Positions 1-6,958 of a DNA stretch of 30,974 bases are shown in pieces (within the stretch, counting starts at the first letter, position 1; every line of letters starts with the position of its first letter). Both the position numbers and the translations under genes were made by a program. Source of the DNA: JABWBR01 sp036741235 (GTDB lineage Bacteria > Bacteroidota > Bacteroidia > Chitinophagales > Saprospiraceae). The DNA lies in assembly GCA_036741235.1 (NCBI GenBank), contig DAINSQ010000041.1, positions 1 through 30,974 of the forward strand. The letters run 5' to 3'. The notes beneath the pieces are model-generated. The model had not been told where the DNA came from and ran no database searches. It saw only the letters and a list, made by a program, of their open reading frames with translations.

Positions 1-7
1 GTTTATG

Positions 8-79
8 CGACTGAAGGGAGTCCCGTACTGACCGAAGGGAAGTCGGGATGTTTATTCATAAACTTATAAACTTATAAAC
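8..79. repeat. Short direct and inverted repeats at the window edge
   Basis: Two near-copies of a GAAGGGA-containing unit lie at about 11-25 and 32-47. They are followed by an inverted repeat (GTTTAT at 50-55, ATAAAC at 58-63) and a tandem octamer ATAAACTT (58-65, 66-73, partial 74-79). TCCCG near 21-25 and CGGGA near 44-48 can also pair. The block lies just beyond the 3' end of the minus-strand gene that follows and may act as its 3' structure. No coding is supported here. Confidence 0.6.
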
Positions 80-90
80 GGACAACGGAG

Positions 91-111
91 AACCCACAAC
101 CCACAACCTAC
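91..111 (-). repeat. AACCYAC heptamer tract overlapping a stop codon
   Basis: Three consecutive heptamers read AACCCAC, AACCCAC, AACCTAC on the plus strand. The last contains the TAG stop of the minus-strand gene (CTA at 108-110). On the transcript the gene would end as TAG and run on into GTTGTGGG-like sequence. The same family forms a longer tract at 24371-24479. Confidence 0.7.
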
Positions 112-1079
112 TGATCCTCAATAATGGCGTCATCCACAATATCATTACCGTCGCCGTCGAGGTCGTCGAAACCTTTGGTTTTGCCTTCTTTAGGCGGCGC
201 CGGCGCTGCCGGTTCTTCCGGTTTTGTCACCTGCGGTTTACTGCCTGTGCCGTGGTAATCGCCTTCGGCGAATCGGCGGGCTTTTTCGAAAAAGCTGTCC
301 TTGCCTTCCAGCAGGCTGTCCTTGGTGTCAACAGGATCATGAACAAACCCTCCTGCGCCTTTGGCTTTTTGTTCGATTTCATCGCCCATCTCCCGGGCTT
401 TTTTCAGTGTATCGTCGAGATCGCCTTCCTTTGCGGCGGCCTCCTGTGCCTTCTCCACCATCTCGTGGGCTTTATCCATCACCGAGCCGCTAAATTGCCT
501 GGCTTTTTCCCACAGATCGCCGCCGGCCTCCATCACTTTGCCGCCGATATCTTCCACTTTGTGCATAATTTGCTCGCTTACATCGCCCGACGAGTCGAAG
601 ATCTTGCCGCTTACCTCATTGGCTTTATCCATTACCTTGGCGCCGATTTCCTCGGCAGTCTCTATCACCTTATGGCCAATTTGCTCTACCTTGCCTTTTA
701 GGTCGGGCTGGTCAGCGGGCGGGGGCGTTGCGGCGCCGGTGGTTTCATCAAGAACAGGCTCGCCCTCTTCGCCGAATTGCGAAGTAGGCGGCGTGGCCGA
801 CATAGCGCCGGCATCAGCCGTTTGTTTCTTTTCGGCAGCCTTCCAGATGTCGTCAACGATTTCATCCACAGCGCCTTTGGCGGTTTCAAAAGCGGAGCCG
901 GCCTTATCCATCACTTGTCCGCCGATTTCCTCAACTTTATGCATCGCTTTGTCCAGCAACTCGCCCGATTTGTCCGCCAGCTCTTCCCCGGCTTCCTTCC
1001 CGGCCTCCACTGCCTTGTCAGCCGTAGATTTTACAACCGCTTTTGCGCCGAATAAGAGGCGCTTCAATTCGTTTAACAT
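108..1079 (-). CDS. LEA/YtxH-like amphipathic helical-repeat protein
   Basis: This 323-residue protein has no signal peptide or membrane helix, so it is probably cytoplasmic. It is built from degenerate repeats around the motifs KVEEIGG, KVMDKA and MDKAHEM, recurring from about residue 40 to 240, with many Lys, Glu and Ala. Such repeats suggest long amphipathic helices like those of LEA, apolipoprotein or YtxH proteins, which protect proteins or membranes under stress. A Pro/Ala-rich linker at about 280-300 leads to an acidic tail containing DLDGDGNDIVDD. That tail resembles a DxDxDG calcium loop, although its spacing is not fully canonical for an EF-hand. The gene stands alone, divergent from the phosphatase gene. 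The reading frame is secure; the function is inferred from composition only. Confidence 0.8.
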   Translation of the reverse strand: MLNELKRLLFGAKAVVKSTADKAVEAGKEAGEELADKSGELLDKAMHKVEEIGGQVMDKAGSAFETAKGAVDEIVDDIWKAAEKKQTADAGAMSATPPTSQFGEEGEPVLDETTGAATPPPADQPDLKGKVEQIGHKVIETAEEIGAKVMDKANEVSGKIFDSSGDVSEQIMHKVEDIGGKVMEAGGDLWEKARQFSGSVMDKAHEMVEKAQEAAAKEGDLDDTLKKAREMGDEIEQKAKGAGGFVHDPVDTKDSLLEGKDSFFEKARRFAEGDYHGTGSKPQVTKPEEPAAPAPPKEGKTKGFDDLDGDGNDIVDDAIIEDQ

Positions 1080-1334
1080 GTCTTTTTCGTTTTATTGGTA
1101 AATAGCAAAATTTTGTCTCAACCTTAATCAACAGCTACAAATATTACAAATTTAAACGCATAATGTAAAACTTTTACGACGAGCGAACGATAAAATAAGG
1201 CCGGGCGTCGGCTTTCTTTGTCATTTTGCCGCTCGAACATCAACATATGAGGGGTAGTTATCGTTGTAATTGAAAATAATGCTTGACGAAATTACCGTTT
1301 GCTATAATCCTGCTTTGAACACAACTTTTGCACT

Positions 1335-1835
1335 ATGAAAATCTTAATGGTCTGTTTGGGCAATATTTGCCGCTCGCCCCTGGCAGAGGGCATCATGAAA
1401 GCCAAAGTAAAATCCCACGCGCTCGATTGGGAAGTTGATTCTGCCGGCACCGGCTACTGGCATGTAGGCGAACTTCCCGACCCCCGCTCTATCGCCGTCG
1501 CCCGCCGCCATGGCATCGATATCACCGATCAGCGCGCCAGGCAACTCAAACCCGCCGACCTCAACCGCTTCGACCTCGTGCTGGCTATGGATCAATCGAA
1601 TTACCGCGATATCCTGCGCCTACAACACGCGGGCGAAGCAACGAAGGCCGGCATTCACATGATTATGCCGCTGGCCTACCCCGACCAAATACAGGACGTG
1701 CCCGATCCCTATTGGGACGACAATGGTTTCCAGCATGTATTTGATATGCTCGACGACGCCTGCGAACGAATTATCCAGCGCTGGAAATCCGGTGATGTCA
1801 AGCCCTATCCGATTGATCTTTCAATGCAATTATAA
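1335..1835 (+). CDS. Low-molecular-weight protein-tyrosine phosphatase
   Basis: This 166-residue cytosolic enzyme should hydrolyse phosphotyrosine, or a similar aryl phosphate, through a cysteinyl-phosphate intermediate. The catalytic loop CLGNICRS is at residues 7-14 (nucleophile C7, R13), in the extreme N-terminal position typical of the family. The general-acid Asp lies in PDPYWDD (D124). Length and motif order match LMW-PTPs of Bacteroidota. Some members dephosphorylate tyrosine kinases of polysaccharide export, but no such kinase is visible here, so the substrate is unknown. The kelch gene follows on the same strand after about 80 bases. The ATG at 1335 puts the nucleophile at position 7, supporting this start. 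Confidence 0.93.
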   Translation: MKILMVCLGNICRSPLAEGIMKAKVKSHALDWEVDSAGTGYWHVGELPDPRSIAVARRHGIDITDQRARQLKPADLNRFDLVLAMDQSNYRDILRLQHAGEATKAGIHMIMPLAYPDQIQDVPDPYWDDNGFQHVFDMLDDACERIIQRWKSGDVKPYPIDLSMQL

Positions 1836-1915
1836 ATCTACGGCTGAATATTATCATCATCGCAACTGTGTAGCAGGCGTTAGTGCTTGCCGCAATTAAC
1901 AATCACCTTATAGCC

Positions 1916-3370
1916 ATGTTACGCCCCCTCCTCTTCCTGGTTGTGCTTGCTTTATACAACCCTGTATCCGGTCAGTGGACCACGGCCACGCTCTCTCAGG
2001 CTCGTTGGGACCTCGGCGCTACCGCCGCCGGCGCCAAAGTGCTCTTCGCCGGCGGTAAAACCCTGGCGGGAGCTTCGGTTGTACCCACCGACCGCGTCGA
2101 TATCTACGACCGACAATCGCTGCAATGGACTACCGCTTCGCTTTCCCAGGCACGCAGCTTGCCCTATGCTCTTACTATGGGCAACAAGGCATTTTTTTGC
2201 GGCGGACTCGCCGCCAACGACAGCCCCACTAATCGCGTGGATATTTACGACGCCGCTTCCGGCGCCTGGTCTACCCACCAACTCGTGCAATCGCGCCACG
2301 AATTGGCCGCCATCGCCCACAACGGCAAACTGCTGCTGGCCGGCGGGCGATCCAATACAGGCGGTTATAGCAATCAGGTAGATATATACGACGAGTCTAC
2401 CGGCCAATGGACTACCGCCACCCTCTCGCAGGCCAGAAAGGTTGGGGCGGCAACTGCTGCCGGCAGCAATATATACTTCGCCGGCGGCTTTAATGGCTTT
2501 ATTTTATTCAATGTAGTAGACATTTACAACACTGAAACCGGCGCCTGGACCACCGCCGAACTTGTAGAAGAACGCGCCAACCTGGCAGCCGCCTCGCTCG
2601 GCAACCTCGCGCTTTTTGCCGGCGGCGACTACCCCGGCGAAGCGCTCGATGCCTCGCTGGTTGTTGATGTGTTGAATACCCAAACCAATACCTGGAGCCA
2701 GTCTAACCTCTCCCTGCAACGCGCGGGCGCCGTAGCCGCTACCCTCGGCAATCGCGCCTTTTTCGCCGGCGGCTATCGCAACCTGATGACGGGAACCGAA
2801 TTTTATACCAGAGTCGACATATTGCAAAACGGCGCCTGGACTATCGCAAACCTCTCCCAGGAGCGACTACCGTTGCAGGCCCTGCCCCTGGGCAACAAGC
2901 TGTTTTTTACCGGCGATACTTTCATTTTCGGCCTCGATGTCAACACTCAATCTATTGACTTTTTTGACGCCGATAGCGGCTGGTCTACCGCCACGCTCTC
3001 CGCTCCCCGCTATTGGGCGCGCAGCGCAACCGCCGATAACCAGCTTTTTATAGCGGGCGGGCTTAGCGCCGAAGGAGCGCCCTCCAATGTCGTCGATATC
3101 TTTACCGATGCCACAGTTTCCGTGAAATCTCCTTACCCCGCCCCCTGGCGTATTTATCCTAACCCAACGACAGGTCCTGTCTTTATTGATTTCCCCGATG
3201 CCCCGCCCGGCCTCTTTGTCTTGCGAAATAACCTCGGCCACGCATTGTTGCAATGGGAGTCAACTTCCCTGTACCAAGACCTGTCAGAACTCCCCCCCGG
3301 CATTTATTATCTGCACCACAACGCTTTTTCCTCTCAGCCTGTAAAGATCTCCCTGTCGAGAACACGTTAA
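1916..3370 (+). CDS. Secreted kelch-repeat protein with T9SS type A sorting domain
   Basis: The start is set at the ATG at 1916, not the in-frame GTG at 1883, because MLRPLLFLVVLALYNPVSG then forms a clean signal peptide. The protein has 484 residues. At least seven kelch units recur, each with a W-T-T-A-x-L-S-Q-A-R-like segment followed by a strand ending in FAGG or similar. This predicts a beta-propeller. The last ~75 residues start at YPNPTTGPVFIDF and include LPPGIYYL, a typical Por/T9SS type A C-terminal domain, so the protein should cross the outer membrane through type IX secretion and be cell-surface attached or released. The kelch codons repeat at DNA level too, suggesting recent internal duplication. 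The ligand is unknown. Confidence 0.88.
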   Translation: MLRPLLFLVVLALYNPVSGQWTTATLSQARWDLGATAAGAKVLFAGGKTLAGASVVPTDRVDIYDRQSLQWTTASLSQARSLPYALTMGNKAFFCGGLAANDSPTNRVDIYDAASGAWSTHQLVQSRHELAAIAHNGKLLLAGGRSNTGGYSNQVDIYDESTGQWTTATLSQARKVGAATAAGSNIYFAGGFNGFILFNVVDIYNTETGAWTTAELVEERANLAAASLGNLALFAGGDYPGEALDASLVVDVLNTQTNTWSQSNLSLQRAGAVAATLGNRAFFAGGYRNLMTGTEFYTRVDILQNGAWTIANLSQERLPLQALPLGNKLFFTGDTFIFGLDVNTQSIDFFDADSGWSTATLSAPRYWARSATADNQLFIAGGLSAEGAPSNVVDIFTDATVSVKSPYPAPWRIYPNPTTGPVFIDFPDAPPGLFVLRNNLGHALLQWESTSLYQDLSELPPGIYYLHHNAFSSQPVKISLSRTR

Positions 3371-3475
3371 TATCGTTGTCGGTTTGTCGGTTTGCTGCTT
3401 TGTAGGTTGTCGGTAATCCTGTAATCCTGTAAATCCTGTGACAATGCCCCAAACTGTCCCAAACTGCCCCACAGA
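3371..3475 (+). repeat. GT-rich and octamer repeats between kelch gene and topA
   Basis: Directly after the kelch stop lie repeated GTTGTCGG and GTTTGTCGG words. They are followed by three near-copies of the octamer TAATCCTG (about 3412-3440) and a doubled CCCAAACTG unit (about 3449-3467). The GT-rich words are the transcript-sense form of the heptamer family seen at other gene ends. No open frame here has support. Confidence 0.6.
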
Positions 3476-3502
3476 AAAAAAGCGCGGCAATTGCAAAATT
3501 TA

Positions 3503-3510
3503 TACTTTTG
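3503..3510 (+). promoter_or_regulatory. Probable topA promoter -7 element
   Basis: TACTTTTG matches the Bacteroidota -7 consensus TAnnTTTG and lies 30 bases before the topA ATG. No TTG occurs at the usual 19-21 base distance upstream, so only half of the promoter is recognisable. Confidence 0.5.
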
Positions 3511-3540
3511 CATCTTTAAAACAACAAAATCCCTTGAGCT

Positions 3541-6093
3541 ATGCCCAAGAACCTGTTGATTGTAGAGTCTCCAGCGAAGGCAAAAACGATAGAAAAATTC
3601 CTGGGAAAGGATTTCACCGTAAAATCCAGCTACGGCCACATCCGCGATTTGGAAAAGGGTGACGACGCTGTGGATATCAACAATAATTTCGAGCCCAAAT
3701 ATATTGTCTCGCCTGAGAAGCGCAAAGTAGTCAAAGAACTTACCGACTGGGTCGGCAAAGTCGACGAGGTGTGGCTGGCCACTGACGAAGACCGCGAGGG
3801 CGAGGCTATTTCGTGGCATTTGTGCCAGGTGTTGGGCCTGGATGAACACAAAACCAAACGTATTGCCTTTCGCGAAATCACAAAACCGGCCATTCAAAAA
3901 GCCATACAACAACCCCGCACGCTCGACCTCGACCTGGTGAACGCCCAGCAGGCCCGCCGCGTACTCGACCGGCTGGTCGGCTACGAACTATCGGGCATTT
4001 TATGGAAAAAAATTAAAAGCGGTTTATCCGCAGGACGCGTACAGTCCGTAGCGCTCAAACTCGTGGTGGAACGGGAACGCGAGATCAACCAATTCGAATC
4101 TTCGCCTTTTTTCAAAATAGCGGCTATATTCAATGTCAATAACGAACAGGGCAGGATGGTGGAATTGCGCGCCGAGTCGCCCGAACGATTTGACACAAAA
4201 GGCGGCGCCGAACAATTCCTGCAGCGCTGTATCGGCGCTTCTTACCGCATCGACGATATTGAACTCAAACCGCTGAAACGCCGCCCCGCAGCGCCGTTTA
4301 CCACCTCGACATTGCAACAGGAAGCCAGCCGTAAACTCGGCTTCTCCGTCAACCGCACAATGTCGGTGGCGCAAAAATTATACGAGGCCGGTTATATTAC
4401 TTATATGCGTACCGACTCTACGAATCTCAGCGAAATGGCTATCCAGAGTATCGCCGCCGAGATTGAAAAGAGTTATGGCAAGGCATACGTGCAAACGCGT
4501 CAATACAAAAACAAGGTAGCCAACGCCCAGGAAGCGCACGAAGCCATCAGGCCTACTTATATCGAAAACCAGACAGCGCCGGGCCAACGCGACGAGCAGC
4601 GCCTTTACGAACTCATCTGGAAGCGCACTATCGCCTCGCAAATGGCCGAGGCCGTACTCGAAAAAACAGTCGTAAGCATCGGCATCTCTACCATACCCGG
4701 CGCCGCCCTCATTGCAGAAGGCGAGGTACTCAAATTCGACGGCTTTTTGAAAGTGTACCTCGAGTCAAAAGACGAAGATGAAGATGAGGCAACAGCAGGT
4801 ATGCTGCCGCCATTGACTAAAGGCCAGGTATTGCCCCTGCGCGAAATGACCGCCACAGAGCGCTATACCCGCCCGCCCGCCCGCTTCACGGAAGCCAGCC
4901 TGGTGAGCAAACTCGAAGAACTCGGCATCGGCAGGCCTTCTACCTATGCGCCCATTATTTCCAAAATTATGGAGGAAGGACGCGGTTATGTGGTGAAGGA
5001 AAACCGCGAGGGAACGGAGCGCCCCTATGAAGTGCTGACGCTTAAAGACGGGCAGATTACCACAGCTGTTAAAACAGAAAATACCGGCGCCGTTAAAAAC
5101 CGGCTTTTTCCTACTGATCTGGGTATGGCCGTGTCGGATTTCCTCGACGAGCATTTCCAAAAAATCATGGACTACCGCTTTACGGCAGCCATCGAAAAAC
5201 AATTTGACGACATTTCCAACGGCCAACAGGAATGGACCCGTATGTTGTCGTCGTTTTATCACCCTTTCCACGAAACGGTTGAAAATACAATCAAAACCGC
5301 CGACCGCCCCAGCCGCGAACGCATTTTGGGCAAAGACCCCGCTACCGGCCACAGCGTCCTTACCCGGCTCTCCCGCCGCGGCCCCGTAGTGCAAATCGGC
5401 ACGCCCGAAGAATTGGGGCCCGATGCCAAACCGCGCTATGCCAACCTGCAACCCGGCCAGACAATGGAGACGATTACGTTTGAAGAGGCTTTGTCGCTGT
5501 TCAAATTACCCAAGGTATTGGGCCAGTATCGCGGCCAGGAAGTATCGGTGGGCGCAGGTCGCTTTGGGCCTTATGTCCGTTATAACGAAAAATATATATC
5601 TCTGCCCCGAAGCGAAGATCCGCTCGAAGTCACACTGGAACGCGCCATTGAATTGATCGGAGAAAAGGAAAAAGAAGACGCTCCACTGGCTACCTACCAG
5701 GGATTACCCATCACGAAGGGCAAAGGACGTTTTGGGCCTTTTATCAAGTGGAAAGATTTGTTCGTGAATGTACCCAAAAAATACGACTTCGATCAACTTA
5801 CCCCGGCGCAAGCTGTTGAATTATTGGAGGCTAAAATTGACAAAGAGTCAACCCGCTATATCCAACGATGGGAGGAAGCCGGTATCTCCGTTGAAAACGG
5901 CCGCTGGGGGCCGTATATCCGCTTTGGCAAGGAAAATATCAAGATGGGCAAAATTGACGGCAAAAAGGTAGACGCCGAAGCCGCCAGGTCGCTCACCCTC
6001 GAGGAAGTAAAAGCCATGATCGAAGCAGAACTACCCGGCGCTTTCGATAAGGCAAAGAAAAAATCCAAAGCCCCGGCGAAAAAGACGAAGTAA
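3541..6093 (+). CDS. topA: DNA topoisomerase I (type IA)
   Basis: This 850-residue enzyme relaxes negative supercoils by transient single-strand cleavage. The N-terminal Toprim domain begins NLLIVESPAKAKTIEKFLG, and ATDEDREGEAISWHL carries the acidic metal-binding residues. The active-site tyrosine is in GYITYMRTDS (Y288). After the catalytic core there are three C-terminal topoisomerase repeats, recognised by GRFGPYVRY, GRFGPFIKW and GRWGPYIRF (about residues 675-840), then a lysine-rich tail. The four-Cys zinc fingers of E. coli TopA are absent, as is usual in this phylum. The gene is probably cotranscribed with the DUF3467 gene 29 bases downstream. The start agrees with the Toprim N-terminus. 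Confidence 0.97.
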   Translation: MPKNLLIVESPAKAKTIEKFLGKDFTVKSSYGHIRDLEKGDDAVDINNNFEPKYIVSPEKRKVVKELTDWVGKVDEVWLATDEDREGEAISWHLCQVLGLDEHKTKRIAFREITKPAIQKAIQQPRTLDLDLVNAQQARRVLDRLVGYELSGILWKKIKSGLSAGRVQSVALKLVVEREREINQFESSPFFKIAAIFNVNNEQGRMVELRAESPERFDTKGGAEQFLQRCIGASYRIDDIELKPLKRRPAAPFTTSTLQQEASRKLGFSVNRTMSVAQKLYEAGYITYMRTDSTNLSEMAIQSIAAEIEKSYGKAYVQTRQYKNKVANAQEAHEAIRPTYIENQTAPGQRDEQRLYELIWKRTIASQMAEAVLEKTVVSIGISTIPGAALIAEGEVLKFDGFLKVYLESKDEDEDEATAGMLPPLTKGQVLPLREMTATERYTRPPARFTEASLVSKLEELGIGRPSTYAPIISKIMEEGRGYVVKENREGTERPYEVLTLKDGQITTAVKTENTGAVKNRLFPTDLGMAVSDFLDEHFQKIMDYRFTAAIEKQFDDISNGQQEWTRMLSSFYHPFHETVENTIKTADRPSRERILGKDPATGHSVLTRLSRRGPVVQIGTPEELGPDAKPRYANLQPGQTMETITFEEALSLFKLPKVLGQYRGQEVSVGAGRFGPYVRYNEKYISLPRSEDPLEVTLERAIELIGEKEKEDAPLATYQGLPITKGKGRFGPFIKWKDLFVNVPKKYDFDQLTPAQAVELLEAKIDKESTRYIQRWEEAGISVENGRWGPYIRFGKENIKMGKIDGKKVDAEAARSLTLEEVKAMIEAELPGAFDKAKKKSKAPAKKTK

Positions 6094-6122
6094 ACACTAT
6101 TTCACGCGAAAAGCATATTCAC

Positions 6123-6440
6123 ATGTCAGACAATAAAAAGGTGCAACAGAATCAACTCAATATCGAACTGCCCGATGACGTAGCGGAAGGCATTTATTCA
6201 AACCTCGCTATCATCGCTCATTCCCACTCAGAATTTGTAGTCGATTTCATTCGCATGGTGCCCAATGTGCCCAAGGCTAAAGTGAAGGCGCGTATTATAC
6301 TGACGCCCCAACACGCCAAACGCCTGCTCAAAGCCCTGGCCGATAATGTTAAAAAATACGAACACCAGTTTGGCGAGATCGACGAGCCGGAACAGCCGCC
6401 CTTCCCACCGATGAGCTTTACACCTAACGCCCAGGCCTGA
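6123..6440 (+). CDS. DUF3467 family protein
   Basis: This small soluble protein of 105 residues contains the typical DUF3467 order: EGIYSNLAIIAHSHSEFVVDF, then RMVPNVPKAKVKARIILTP, then HAKRLLKALADNVKKYE. The family is widespread in Bacteroidota and other bacteria, but no biochemical role is established to my knowledge. It follows topA closely on the same strand and is probably in its transcript. It converges on the membrane-protein gene 24 bases downstream. The C-terminus is proline-rich, as in many members. Family assignment is confident; function is unknown. Confidence 0.88.
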   Translation: MSDNKKVQQNQLNIELPDDVAEGIYSNLAIIAHSHSEFVVDFIRMVPNVPKAKVKARIILTPQHAKRLLKALADNVKKYEHQFGEIDEPEQPPFPPMSFTPNAQA

Positions 6441-6442
6441 TC

Positions 6443-6469
6443 AGTGGGATGGCGGCGCCGCTCCCTACT
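6443..6469. terminator. Hairpin between convergent genes
   Basis: An imperfect inverted repeat, AGTGGGAT-GGCGGC against GCCGC-TCCCTACT, lies between the DUF3467 stop and the stop of the minus-strand membrane protein, overlapping the latter. Its position between converging genes suggests a shared terminator or 3' stabiliser. No T-tract follows on either strand, so intrinsic termination is not assured. Confidence 0.4.
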
Positions 6470-6941
6470 CCAACTCAGCCTGCTCCCGGCTGTTCAGTGC
6501 CAGGTCATTGATGAGCCGGTCTTTGCTGGGGCGGTATAAAAATAACACGACGAGCAAAAGGCCGCCGAGGGCCAGGTAGTGAAAGCTCCCGTCCAGAAAA
6601 TAGGCGACAAAACTCAATATGGCAGGGCCTTCGACTACCGCGTAGCGAGTGATTGACGCTGCGCGGTAACCGGCCAGTTTTTCTGACAGGCTGCTTTTTG
6701 TTTGCGCTTGCTGCACTTGCATCCTGAACATCAACGAACTGGCCAATACGCCCCCGATTGCAACTGAAGGAACCAGCCAGCTGAACAACGATGATGTATT
6801 CGTATCGCTATCAACGGAAGGGCTGGCGACAAAGTACATGACGACTCCCATCAGCGCTACCCCCATCACTAAAGATGCGTGCAAAATGGTAAGCTGGCGC
6901 AAAAATCCCGAAGGGCTGTTGTCTGGTTGCCTGATATCCAT
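6465..6941 (-). CDS. Four-helix membrane protein, unknown function
   Basis: This 158-residue protein has four predicted membrane helices at about residues 20-38, 52-72, 99-117 and 118-137, with short loops and an acidic C-terminal tail (REQAELE). I recognise it only as the sort of small conserved inner-membrane protein common in Bacteroidota and cannot assign a domain name. It starts 17 bases after the GH57 stop and is probably cotranscribed with it. That link does not define a role. Codon use resembles its neighbours. Confidence 0.8.
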   Translation of the reverse strand: MDIRQPDNSPSGFLRQLTILHASLVMGVALMGVVMYFVASPSVDSDTNTSSLFSWLVPSVAIGGVLASSLMFRMQVQQAQTKSSLSEKLAGYRAASITRYAVVEGPAILSFVAYFLDGSFHYLALGGLLLVVLFLYRPSKDRLINDLALNSREQAELE

Positions 6942-6958
6942 ATCCTGTGTTTTTTTTA

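Noticed and set aside
1273..1298. TTGACG...TATAAT promoter before the phosphatase gene
   Set aside because: The spacer is only 14 bases, and this phylum uses a different consensus.
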